A model generated the notes under the pieces. The model did not search any database. It saw only the letters and a program-made list of their open reading frames with translations, and had not been told where the DNA came from. DNA of 7,033 nucleotides from Fidelibacterota bacterium. Its GTDB lineage: Bacteria; Fidelibacterota; Fidelibacteria; Fidelibacterales; Fidelibacteraceae. Below are positions 1 through 5,933 of this stretch, piece by piece; positions within the stretch are counted from its first letter, which is position 1, and every line of letters starts with the position of its first letter. The stretch spans positions 1 through 7,033 of the forward strand of contig JAUVKP010000058.1 in assembly GCA_030596185.1 (NCBI GenBank), read 5' to 3'. The translations under genes were made by a program, and so were the position numbers.

Positions 1-345
1 ATCATCATTTTTAGTTTCATCATCATATGACCAGTTCATAAAAGATGTATTTTTTACATCAGCCGGTTTGACAAAAAACATGATTTTCTTTTCAACCGAT
101 CCTAAATCTTCTATATACTGTTTAATTTCTCTGACACGTTCGCCACCTCTTGAATTAACAAGAGTCATAATAAGTGTTCCTTCCATTTCATCCCCATCCG
201 GTCTATCAGCAACCTTTTGCATGATTTCTAAACCAGTGAGCTCTGACTGAGCATTTAAACTCATGGAAGCAAGTAATATGATTACTAAGATTCCTATGAT
301 CCGTACGTTTGTTTTTCCTCTTAATTGAGATTTTATTTTTTTCAT
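1..345 (-). CDS. LolA-like periplasmic (outer membrane lipoprotein-sorting type) protein, 3' part beyond window
   Basis: Only the first 115 codons are present; the frame stays open to the window edge. Residues 1-15 are basic, 16-30 form a hydrophobic segment (IIGILVIILLASMSL), and an AQ-type signal peptidase I site follows near 32-33. No Cys is present, so this is a soluble exported protein rather than a lipoprotein. The mature part starts with a short helix (LEIMQKVADRPDGDE), then beta strands with TLIMTLVNSRGGERVRE and a KPADVKNTSFMNWSY stretch. This pattern is typical of the LolA_like family annotated as outer membrane lipoprotein-sorting protein. Known members of this family are commonly encoded beside COG1033 RND exporters, as here. 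By inference it is a periplasmic carrier for a hydrophobic substrate or lipoprotein handed over by the exporter; the substrate cannot be read from the sequence. The start is well supported: AAGGAG lies 7 bases upstream and the exporter stop codon is one base before the ATG, so translational coupling is likely. Confidence 0.85.
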   Translation of the reverse strand, partial: MKKIKSQLRGKTNVRIIGILVIILLASMSLNAQSELTGLEIMQKVADRPDGDEMEGTLIMTLVNSRGGERVREIKQYIEDLGSVEKKIMFFVKPADVKNTSFMNWSYDDETKNDD

Positions 346-346
346 T

Positions 347-2644
347 TTACTTCTCCTTTTTAAAATATATATTTGAATAATACAATGCGATGGCCATCAC
401 TGTCAGTGTCCCAATAAACGATGTCAACATGTTCAGTGATATCAAACCACCCAAAGTTCTGTTTGGTGGAAATACTGAGGCCATTAAAACCATGAATCCG
501 GCAATAACTACAACAGCATTAAAAAGAATCGCCCTGCCGGAATGGTACATAGTATGTTGCATGGTCAATTTCTTATCTCCCGTGCCTTCGGCATAAATCC
601 TGTACCGATCAATAAAATGGACAGCATAATCAATACCAATTCCGATAGCAATACTCGAAATAAGAGCTGTAGTGGAACTTAGAGGAATATTAAATAATCC
701 CATAATTCCAAAGCTGATAAACGTGGTAATTACGATAGGAATGGCTCCAATAAATCCTAGTTTGTAATTTTTGAATATGAATCCTAGCAAAATCACAACT
801 ATGATGAGCGACATCAATAAACTGGAAACCTGCCCCTTTAATATTAAATCTGTGAACACTAGGGCTTTATATCCCGATCCGGCATAATTCAACTCGATTC
901 TAAGCTTATCAAAATCAGATCTGTATTTTTCCACGATATCGATTGCAGAGTTTAATGCTTTGGAATTGTCACTTTTTAACTGGAATGTCAAATTAACCTT
1001 TTTGAAATCATCGGTAACGACCTGCCATAGATTTTCTGGGTCGCCTGACATTTCATAGAGTAATAGATACTGAGCAATCAACTCTGACGAATTAGGTATC
1101 GTATTAAAAACTTCATTATCGGCATGCATTACTTTATTCATCCTTTTTAGATAATCACTGAGCGAGAACGAATCTCCTACAATATCCAGTGATGTTTCCA
1201 CATCATCCTGCATAACAATTAGTTGTTCTAATGCTCCAGGTTGCTTAAAAGCATCGGGAGTACTGCTTTCAAGAATTACATTTAGTGTACTTGTGCCGCC
1301 AAAATTATTATTTATAAAGGAATCGGTCAGTACAATGTCTGAATCTTTTTCAAACTTTTCCAAGAAGCTGGAATCAATCCAGACCTTTGTCATCCCAAAA
1401 ATTGACAGCGCAATAAATGTAAATGTAACAAAGTAGGTTTGCCATTTATGGGACATCAAGAAATCCGAAACACGAAAAGCCACGGTCTGAGTAGTATTAG
1501 ACTTGCTTTTATTTTCAGTTTTTACTTTGACCTTCGGCAAACCAAATAAAAGAATCCCGGCTGGAATAACTAGTATAGTTAACACAAAGGCAACCAATAC
1601 ACCAAATGCCGAAAATACACCAAAATATTTAATTGGATATACTTGCGATGTAAGAAGTGAAACAAATCCCACTGCCGTTGTAATTGCGGCCATAAGTACC
1701 GGATTCCACATTTCTTTTATCATATCTTTTACTGCAGTCATCCGGTCAATTTCAGGATTTTCAAGTTGAAACATATGAAGATGACTGTAGAGATGAATTC
1801 CATACGCAACACCAATTGCAATGAGCATGACCGGTATCATCGTTGATACGGCATAAATAGGAATTCCCACAACCGCCATTAAACCAAATGCCCATATAGA
1901 TGAAAAAGAAACGACAGCCAATATTAAAAATGTACTTTTAATATTTCTTAAAAGAGCAAACAATACAATGATTATAACGAGGAAAACGATAGGAACCATT
2001 TTTTTCATGTCCGCGGGTCCCAAAACGGCCATAGTTCCCTCTACAATAGGTCTCCCTGCTATATAAACATTTTCTTTTCCTTCAAACTCTTTTGCAAGAT
2101 CCAACAACCGTAGATAAAATTCTTGAGAAAATACATCATCTCCAATACGTGCAACTATAACGGTAACTTTTTCATCGATAGATACGAGTTTCCCAAAAAT
2201 CATTTCATTTGCACTAACTTTTGCTTGTAACGCTGCTAGTTCTTCTTCCGTTTTAGGAACGCGCTTGAAAAAGGCTTTAACATCCATCCCATCTTCAGTA
2301 CCAACAATATTATCAGCTGTATACAGAGACGTAACATCTGCCTTTTCAATCTCTTTCATTTTTTGAAGACGCTTGGTAAGATCTTTAACTTTTTGAAGTG
2401 TTTCGGTCTGATAAATTCCGCCAGGATTCTCAATAGCAATAATAATCCCGTCTTTAATGTTAAACCAGTTTTCTGCTTCATTACTATAAACAAAAGCAGG
2501 ATGCTTATCCGGCATATATTTATCCAGATTAGTCTCCATTTCCGATTTATTTTTCATCACCATGAAAAACATAATTGTGATAATCAGCACTGTAATCATT
2601 ACCAACTTTGGGAATTTTAAAGTTTTATAAATCAATTTTTCCAT
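347..2644 (-). CDS. RND superfamily exporter (MMPL / HAE3-like, COG1033 type)
   Basis: A 765-aa inner-membrane exporter with the duplicated RND layout. TM1 is at about 13-31, followed by a periplasmic domain at about 32-213 and a five-helix bundle at about 214-368. A charged cytoplasmic linker rich in Lys follows at 370-395. TM7 is at about 402-420, the second periplasmic domain at about 421-605, and the last five helices at about 606-760. The conserved TM4/TM10-type signature is visible twice: GVAYGIH (278-284) and GIDYAVH (670-676). Only the second copy carries the Asp (D672) expected for proton relay; the first has A280. Length and single-chain two-domain form fit small exporters that act without a tripartite RND partner. 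The LolA-like gene immediately downstream suggests movement of lipid-like molecules or lipoproteins toward the outer membrane; this is inference. AAGGAGG lies 4 bases before the ATG, and a TetR-type operator lies 17 bases upstream of the start. Confidence 0.93.
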   Translation of the reverse strand: MEKLIYKTLKFPKLVMITVLIITIMFFMVMKNKSEMETNLDKYMPDKHPAFVYSNEAENWFNIKDGIIIAIENPGGIYQTETLQKVKDLTKRLQKMKEIEKADVTSLYTADNIVGTEDGMDVKAFFKRVPKTEEELAALQAKVSANEMIFGKLVSIDEKVTVIVARIGDDVFSQEFYLRLLDLAKEFEGKENVYIAGRPIVEGTMAVLGPADMKKMVPIVFLVIIIVLFALLRNIKSTFLILAVVSFSSIWAFGLMAVVGIPIYAVSTMIPVMLIAIGVAYGIHLYSHLHMFQLENPEIDRMTAVKDMIKEMWNPVLMAAITTAVGFVSLLTSQVYPIKYFGVFSAFGVLVAFVLTILVIPAGILLFGLPKVKVKTENKSKSNTTQTVAFRVSDFLMSHKWQTYFVTFTFIALSIFGMTKVWIDSSFLEKFEKDSDIVLTDSFINNNFGGTSTLNVILESSTPDAFKQPGALEQLIVMQDDVETSLDIVGDSFSLSDYLKRMNKVMHADNEVFNTIPNSSELIAQYLLLYEMSGDPENLWQVVTDDFKKVNLTFQLKSDNSKALNSAIDIVEKYRSDFDKLRIELNYAGSGYKALVFTDLILKGQVSSLLMSLIIVVILLGFIFKNYKLGFIGAIPIVITTFISFGIMGLFNIPLSSTTALISSIAIGIGIDYAVHFIDRYRIYAEGTGDKKLTMQHTMYHSGRAILFNAVVVIAGFMVLMASVFPPNRTLGGLISLNMLTSFIGTLTVMAIALYYSNIYFKKEK
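353..358 (-). promoter_or_regulatory. Ribosome binding site of the LolA-like gene, inside the exporter's last codons
   Basis: AAGGAG on the minus strand is formed by the terminal Lys-Glu codons of the exporter (AAA AAG GAG AAG TAA). It lies 7 bases before the ATG at 345, which fixes that start and suggests that ribosomes finishing the exporter initiate on the next gene. Confidence 0.75.
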
Positions 2645-2648
2645 ATTT

Positions 2649-2655
2649 CCTCCTT
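2649..2655 (-). promoter_or_regulatory. Ribosome binding site of the exporter gene
   Basis: A perfect AAGGAGG on the minus strand, 4 bases before the ATG at 2644. It supports that start and separates the coding sequence from the operator just upstream. Confidence 0.8.
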
Positions 2656-2660
2656 CAGTA

Positions 2661-2676
2661 GTTATTATTCACTAAC
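2661..2676. promoter_or_regulatory. Candidate TetR operator in front of the exporter
   Basis: GTTATTATTCACTAAC is an imperfect palindrome with GTTA/TAAC arms. It matches the site at 3297-3312 in 15 of 16 positions. It lies in the 51-base gap between the repressor and exporter genes, next to the exporter's ribosome site. It is inferred to be bound by the adjacent TetR-type protein, allowing separate control of the pump in addition to control at the repressor promoter. Confidence 0.7.
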
Positions 2677-2692
2677 TTTTTTTATAAAAAAA
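2677..2692. repeat. Perfect 16-base A/T palindrome, possible internal promoter core
   Basis: Seven T, then AT, then seven A: a perfect palindrome that directly abuts the operator at 2661-2676. On the minus strand it contains TTTATAAA, which could serve as a -10 element for an exporter promoter whose start point would fall in the operator. There is no convincing -35 element. It has no G/C stem, so it is unlikely to terminate the repressor transcript. Confidence is moderate for the repeat itself and low for promoter function. Confidence 0.45.
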
Positions 2693-2695
2693 TAA

Positions 2696-3274
2696 TTAAA
2701 CTATTTTTTCCAATGCATTAAACAATATTTTTGTCTGTTCTTCAAGATCAAAACTATTTTTGCTCATATGCCATTTTGTTACTAACAAACGAAATGCTCC
2801 AACAATCATAAGTGCCAATTGTTCTGCATCAATATAATCAACAATTTGACCTTCGTTTTGACCTTTTTTTATGATATTAACACATTTCATTTGAGACTCT
2901 TCCATAATGTTCCCTATTGCCGCATATAATTGACTGTTGTTTTCAAATATTGCTTCGGAAAATATTACTGCAGCTATTGAAGGATTTTTGGTAAACCGCT
3001 TCGCACGATTAGTAAATGTCTCCCGAATTATAGCAATCGTATTTTTTGTTTCATCCGCAGGAACAAAACTGTCCATACCTGAGCTTTCTTTTATCTTTGA
3101 AATGATACCCAATAGAATATCAGTTTTACTTTCGAAATGCCGGTAGATAGCTGGTTCTGAGATTCCTACTTTTTTTGAAATATTTTTAATAGTTAGACCA
3201 TGAATCCCGTAATTCGCTATAAGATCAAGAGAAGCCTGAATAATCTGTTTCTGTCTATCTGTAAAGTTTGTCAT
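2696..3274 (-). CDS. TetR/AcrR-family transcriptional repressor
   Basis: A 192-aa protein, the usual TetR length, counted from the ATG at 3274. The N-terminal DNA-binding domain starts with RQKQIIQASLDLIANYG (7-23). The helix-turn-helix follows at about 27-46 with the diagnostic VGISEPAIYRHFESK (36-50) and TDILLGII. The C-terminal part is the variable helical ligand and dimer domain, with no recognisable ligand signature. A TTG three codons earlier (3283) would extend the protein, but the ATG is preferred: TetR proteins normally begin just before this helix, and a weak GGATAGA precedes the ATG while nothing resembling a ribosome site precedes the TTG. It lies upstream of and co-directional with the exporter. 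Matching operator-like sites before both genes point to autoregulation and pump repression relieved by an unknown, probably hydrophobic, ligand. Confidence 0.92.
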   Translation of the reverse strand: MTNFTDRQKQIIQASLDLIANYGIHGLTIKNISKKVGISEPAIYRHFESKTDILLGIISKIKESSGMDSFVPADETKNTIAIIRETFTNRAKRFTKNPSIAAVIFSEAIFENNSQLYAAIGNIMEESQMKCVNIIKKGQNEGQIVDYIDAEQLALMIVGAFRLLVTKWHMSKNSFDLEEQTKILFNALEKIV

Positions 3275-3296
3275 TCTATCCAATATTTTAATGTTT

Positions 3297-3312
3297 GTTA
3301 ATATTCACTAAC
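3297..3312. promoter_or_regulatory. Candidate TetR operator at the repressor promoter
   Basis: GTTAATATTCACTAAC, extendable by one pair to TGTTA/TAACA arms (3296-3313). It is nearly identical to the site at 2661-2676. It sits between a TATAAT box (3325-3330) and the repressor start, about where the transcript would begin, a classic position for autorepression by blocking RNA polymerase. Confidence 0.72.
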
Positions 3313-3324
3313 ATAGTTTACAGT

Positions 3325-3330
3325 ATTATA
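3325..3330 (-). promoter_or_regulatory. Candidate -10 box for the repressor-exporter-LolA operon
   Basis: A perfect TATAAT on the minus strand, 51 bases upstream of the repressor ATG and 12 bases upstream of the operator. The surrounding DNA is very A/T-rich. No good -35 hexamer is seen at the expected spacing, so the promoter is plausible but not certain. Confidence 0.5.
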
Positions 3331-3395
3331 AAATATAATGCAACTATTTTATTTTTAGACTATAGACTTACTAAAAGAGGGACAAATAATATAAA

Positions 3396-3441
3396 AGAAG
3401 GATTGAGCTATAGCTATTTACCACTATAGCTCAATCTTTCT
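3396..3441 (-). terminator. Rho-independent terminator of the FGE-like gene
   Basis: A perfect 13-bp stem (3401-3413 with 3424-3436, GATTGAGCTATAG / CTATAGCTCAATC) has a 10-base loop. It can extend by a G-U pair and four further pairs to 3396/3441. On the minus strand it begins about 20 bases after the stop codon at 3461 and is followed by CTTTTAT-type U-rich sequence. It insulates this unit from the repressor promoter just beyond. The remainder of the 3284-3460 spacer holds the repressor promoter and operator. Confidence 0.8.
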
Positions 3442-3460
3442 ACATTTTATGTTGTGCTCG

Positions 3461-4357
3461 CTAATCTATATCACGGGCACAGCGGAAACCAAGTGACATA
3501 CTGGTATATTCAGGACCGGCACTATTTCTTGGCCAAACACGGAGGTTATATTCATAACTTTGATATGAACCGCCTCGCATGTAACGGTAATGAACCTTGG
3601 GATGATCATCGCCCGTCCATTGATAAACATTCCCTGCCATGTCGTAAAGACCATAGGGTGATATACCTTCAACAGTCTGATAACCATCATAATTATTACC
3701 ATTATAAAATCCAACAGGTGTCGTCTTTACAACATCACCAAACATTTTAGCGAATAAGTTGTGGCTACTAATAAAATTGGCTTGGTTACGTTTTACAGTG
3801 TTACCCCATGGATAATCGTTAGTTCCTGTACCACGAGCAGCTTTCTCCCATTCCAACTCTGTTGGTAATCGGTAGCCGTAATAATCAGCGTAAGCCTTTG
3901 CACCAAACCAGCTGACTTCAACCATGGGATGATTTTCGTATCCGGCTTTCGGACTAAACTTACCATTCTCATAATTAAGTCTTAAGCCCGGCTCATTGAT
4001 TGGCATGTGAGGATAATCTCCCGCCGGAATTTCCCATTCATGAAGATAGGCGTCGAAAGGATCACCGGGATGATATCCCCATATAGTATCTTTCTTAGCA
4101 TAAATCGTTCCTTTTTCCAAAGCTTCATTCAAATAATTGGCATACTGTTCATTGGTCACATCTGTGATCATGATCTCAAAATCATAATCAATGTTCTTAA
4201 TATGTTGATGCTGTCCAAAGTGAAATTCACCCGCCGGAATCAAAGCCCACGAATTGGTATTCACACCGGTTTCAACATATTTAAAGGGTTTTTCAGCATA
4301 CAAATTAAATACTGAAAGCAGTATTATTATGATCAGAAAATATTTTGAGTATCTCAT
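3461..4357 (-). CDS. Exported formylglycine-generating-enzyme-like (SUMF1/NirV-type) protein without the catalytic cysteines
   Basis: A 298-aa protein with a Sec signal peptide (hydrophobic 6-20, likely cleavage after A21, NLYA/EKP). The FGE-sulfatase fold hallmarks follow in order: WALIPAGEFHFGQ (37-49), MITDVTNEQYANYLN (63-77), HPMVEVSWFGAKAYADYYG (143-161), YRLPTELEWEKAARG (162-176), YPWGN (182-186), GLYDMAGNVYQWTGD (236-250), RGGSY (261-265) and GFRCA (290-294). In true formylglycine-generating enzymes a copper-binding Cys pair follows RGGSY; here those positions read Ser267 and Leu272. The only Cys in the protein is C293 in GFRC, so oxidation of a sulfatase Cys is unlikely. It may be a metal- or ligand-binding relative such as NirV, which is known beside copper nitrite reductases. 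It overlaps the upstream heme-copper-oxidase-like gene by ATGA, so the two are probably made together. By inference it is a periplasmic partner or maturation factor for that membrane protein. Confidence 0.88.
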   Translation of the reverse strand: MRYSKYFLIIIILLSVFNLYAEKPFKYVETGVNTNSWALIPAGEFHFGQHQHIKNIDYDFEIMITDVTNEQYANYLNEALEKGTIYAKKDTIWGYHPGDPFDAYLHEWEIPAGDYPHMPINEPGLRLNYENGKFSPKAGYENHPMVEVSWFGAKAYADYYGYRLPTELEWEKAARGTGTNDYPWGNTVKRNQANFISSHNLFAKMFGDVVKTTPVGFYNGNNYDGYQTVEGISPYGLYDMAGNVYQWTGDDHPKVHYRYMRGGSYQSYEYNLRVWPRNSAGPEYTSMSLGFRCARDID

Positions 4358-5802
4358 ATCTCCATCTCCTTTTTTATAACATCACGCCCTTGCTTTGTAA
4401 GAACGGCTGTTCTTTCAAGTTCTAATTCGGGTGATGCTGACTCTTTTGACCACCGATTATCTGATCTAAACAAATCTATCAATCGCCAGCCGAGTACACC
4501 AGCCAATAGAATCAAGATGATTCCTAAACCGAAGTCAGTAGCTAACATAGTCCAATTAACTAATGGTGTTTGATAATACTCCGTCACGAACAGACGTTTC
4601 ATGGACATAATAGTCATGGCCGCAAAAGCGATATCCGAACCTATGATTATTGTCCATCCCAACCATTTTCTCAATTTACCTTTAATACCGGCAATATCTA
4701 TATAGTACATCAAAATTATAGTAGCAATGAGAGCTGCGGGTATATGCCAGTGACCTGTTAGAGTGATACGTTCTTCACGGGCTGGCCACACACGAAATAT
4801 TTCCTCTAGCTTAACAGCCATAAAAATACCAACACCACTTACGGTGAAATTCATAAATACCATCTGCCAGAAAGGACCAAATTTGATGGGATCGTGAAAT
4901 AGGGCAACAAACTTTTGACCAAAGCTTGGGTTTTTCAATCCTTGCTCTTTAATACGGTCTTTAATCAATTTACCCCAAGCATAAATAACGAGAAGCAAGG
5001 CAGCAAACATGACAAAAGTTGAACCAATATAAATAAAAGTATGTGCCATGTGTGTCCACACAACTGACCAAACACCTCCGGAGATAACCAGTGTTCCAAA
5101 GATCATGATCGGCATGGCAAATTTATGCAGCTTGCCTTTGAAATCCATCCAACGCCCAACAATCAGTGTAATTGCAATAGCAATCAGAGTTAACATAATA
5201 TGTAAATAACCAATGATCGATTTTTGTAGCGCTGTTTTATCAGGTTGCCTTATCAGATCCTCAGCCAGAAAAGTTTCATGTCCGTTACTCCAGAATGAGC
5301 CAGTCACAGCACCAAATCCCGCTGAGATTAACATAGATACTGTCATAACAAAGAAAGCTATGCGTTCAAGATCATAGCCATTTTTCGTATGGGCATATTC
5401 CTTGTTTTCGACCAAAAAATGTTTATTCCATGGATTTAAGGTCACCGCAAGTAAAATTCCTGCGAAAAAGATCAGCGATTGACCTACAAGAAACAAACCA
5501 TGGTAGAAATAGTTATGTCCAAAATATGCAAATGCCATACCAAAGATCATAGCTGTTATCCAGCCAACTGTAATGGTTGCATTAATATTAGTTCTTTGAT
5601 GTTTGCGCATTGGGACAATGGATGTGATCATATACACTTCTATTGACGTAACGATCATAGCAATCACATGATAAAGCATAATAATGCGTCCGGAACGTTC
5701 TACAGATTCCAGATCTAGCCCAAGCAATTTGACTGTAATATCTTTTACTCCCCATTCAACCATGTAATACGAAGTTTGAAAAGTCTTGTGTTGGTTGTTC
5801 AA
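4354..5802 (-). CDS. Divergent heme-copper oxidase / NO reductase subunit I-like membrane protein
   Basis: A 482-aa protein with about 11 membrane helices (39-62, 76-94, 97-122, 146-170, 195-217, 227-249, 252-277, 309-331, 346-370, 380-400, 417-440). By-eye comparison with heme-copper oxidase subunit I gives these matches: LYHVIAMI (H45) to the helix-II low-spin heme ligand, GYLHIM (H201) to the helix-VI CuB ligand, VVWTHMAH (H251, H254) to the helix-VII IVWAHH motif, and TGHWHIPAAL (H351, H353) to the helix-X HxH motif. The H201-H251 spacing (50) and the count of helices between and after these sites also fit. Departures are no helix I, Met252 in place of the second helix-VII His, and no Tyr or Glu after H201. 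It may therefore bind heme without being a standard O2 or NO reductase. No subunit II or cytochrome c gene is in the window. The start is uncertain: TTG at 5802 follows GGGGCGGAA, and an ATG at 5763 has no ribosome site. An in-frame stop five codons upstream of the TTG limits further extension. Confidence 0.72.
   Translation of the reverse strand: MNNQHKTFQTSYYMVEWGVKDITVKLLGLDLESVERSGRIIMLYHVIAMIVTSIEVYMITSIVPMRKHQRTNINATITVGWITAMIFGMAFAYFGHNYFYHGLFLVGQSLIFFAGILLAVTLNPWNKHFLVENKEYAHTKNGYDLERIAFFVMTVSMLISAGFGAVTGSFWSNGHETFLAEDLIRQPDKTALQKSIIGYLHIMLTLIAIAITLIVGRWMDFKGKLHKFAMPIMIFGTLVISGGVWSVVWTHMAHTFIYIGSTFVMFAALLLVIYAWGKLIKDRIKEQGLKNPSFGQKFVALFHDPIKFGPFWQMVFMNFTVSGVGIFMAVKLEEIFRVWPAREERITLTGHWHIPAALIATIILMYYIDIAGIKGKLRKWLGWTIIIGSDIAFAAMTIMSMKRLFVTEYYQTPLVNWTMLATDFGLGIILILLAGVLGWRLIDLFRSDNRWSKESASPELELERTAVLTKQGRDVIKKEMEI
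4366..4371 (-). promoter_or_regulatory. Ribosome binding site of the FGE-like gene, inside the upstream coding sequence
   Basis: AAGGAG on the minus strand comes from the Lys-Glu codons near the end of the membrane protein (AAA AAG GAG ATG GAG ATA TGA). It lies 8 bases before the ATG at 4357. Together with the ATGA overlap it indicates translational coupling. Confidence 0.75.
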
Positions 5803-5933
5803 TTCCGCCCCGAGCTACTTCCATATTGTCAACGATAATCCTCTGTTTGTAGATAATGGAATTACCCCACTTTGCTTTGGCAATTTATAAGGATCTTATT
5901 TGAGACAAAATGTAAAATTGCTTAACTTTACAC
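5803..5933. other. Divergent intergenic region
   Basis: 131 bases separate the two divergent genes and must hold both promoters. On the minus strand a TTGACA (5827-5832) is present, but no -10 box lies at the right distance. On the plus strand TTGGCA (5877-5882) has only weak -10-like partners. All minus-strand frames here are closed and encode no hydrophobic segment, so the missing first helix of the neighbouring membrane protein is not hidden in this spacer. The near-palindrome at 5911-5932 is listed separately. Confidence 0.6.
5911..5932. promoter_or_regulatory. Near-palindrome abutting the start of the transglutaminase-like gene
   Basis: TGTAAA and TTTACA arms flank a 10-base centre that itself keeps a TT/AA match, so 16 of 22 positions are symmetrical. 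It ends one base before the ATG at 5934. It could be an operator, or an RNA hairpin affecting initiation, since no Shine-Dalgarno sequence is visible for this gene. Function is inferred from position only. Confidence 0.4.

Noticed and set aside
1503..2620. Plus-strand open frames opposite the exporter
   Set aside because: They are antisense to a clear RND coding sequence, have no ribosome sites, and their products have no recognisable domain.
3401..3436. Hairpin considered as an attachment site or mobile-element end
   Set aside because: Its position just after a stop codon with a U-rich tail explains it as a terminator; no second copy and no integrase or transposase is present.
3466..3750. 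Overlapping open frames on both strands within the FGE-like gene
   Set aside because: Their products are low-complexity or His/Tyr-rich and match no family, while the main frame carries all the FGE motifs; they are shadows.
5755..5823. Small minus-strand reading frame of 22 codons beginning ATG at 5823 and overlapping the start of the heme-copper-like gene in another frame; considered as a frameshifted N-terminus carrying the missing helix I
   Set aside because: Its product is polar with no membrane segment and no ribosome site precedes it, so it does not supply the missing helix and shows no sign of being a gene.
5827..5832. TTGACA as a -35 box for the heme-copper-like gene
   Set aside because: No -10-like hexamer occurs 16-18 bases downstream; that position is G/C-rich and lies at the start codon.
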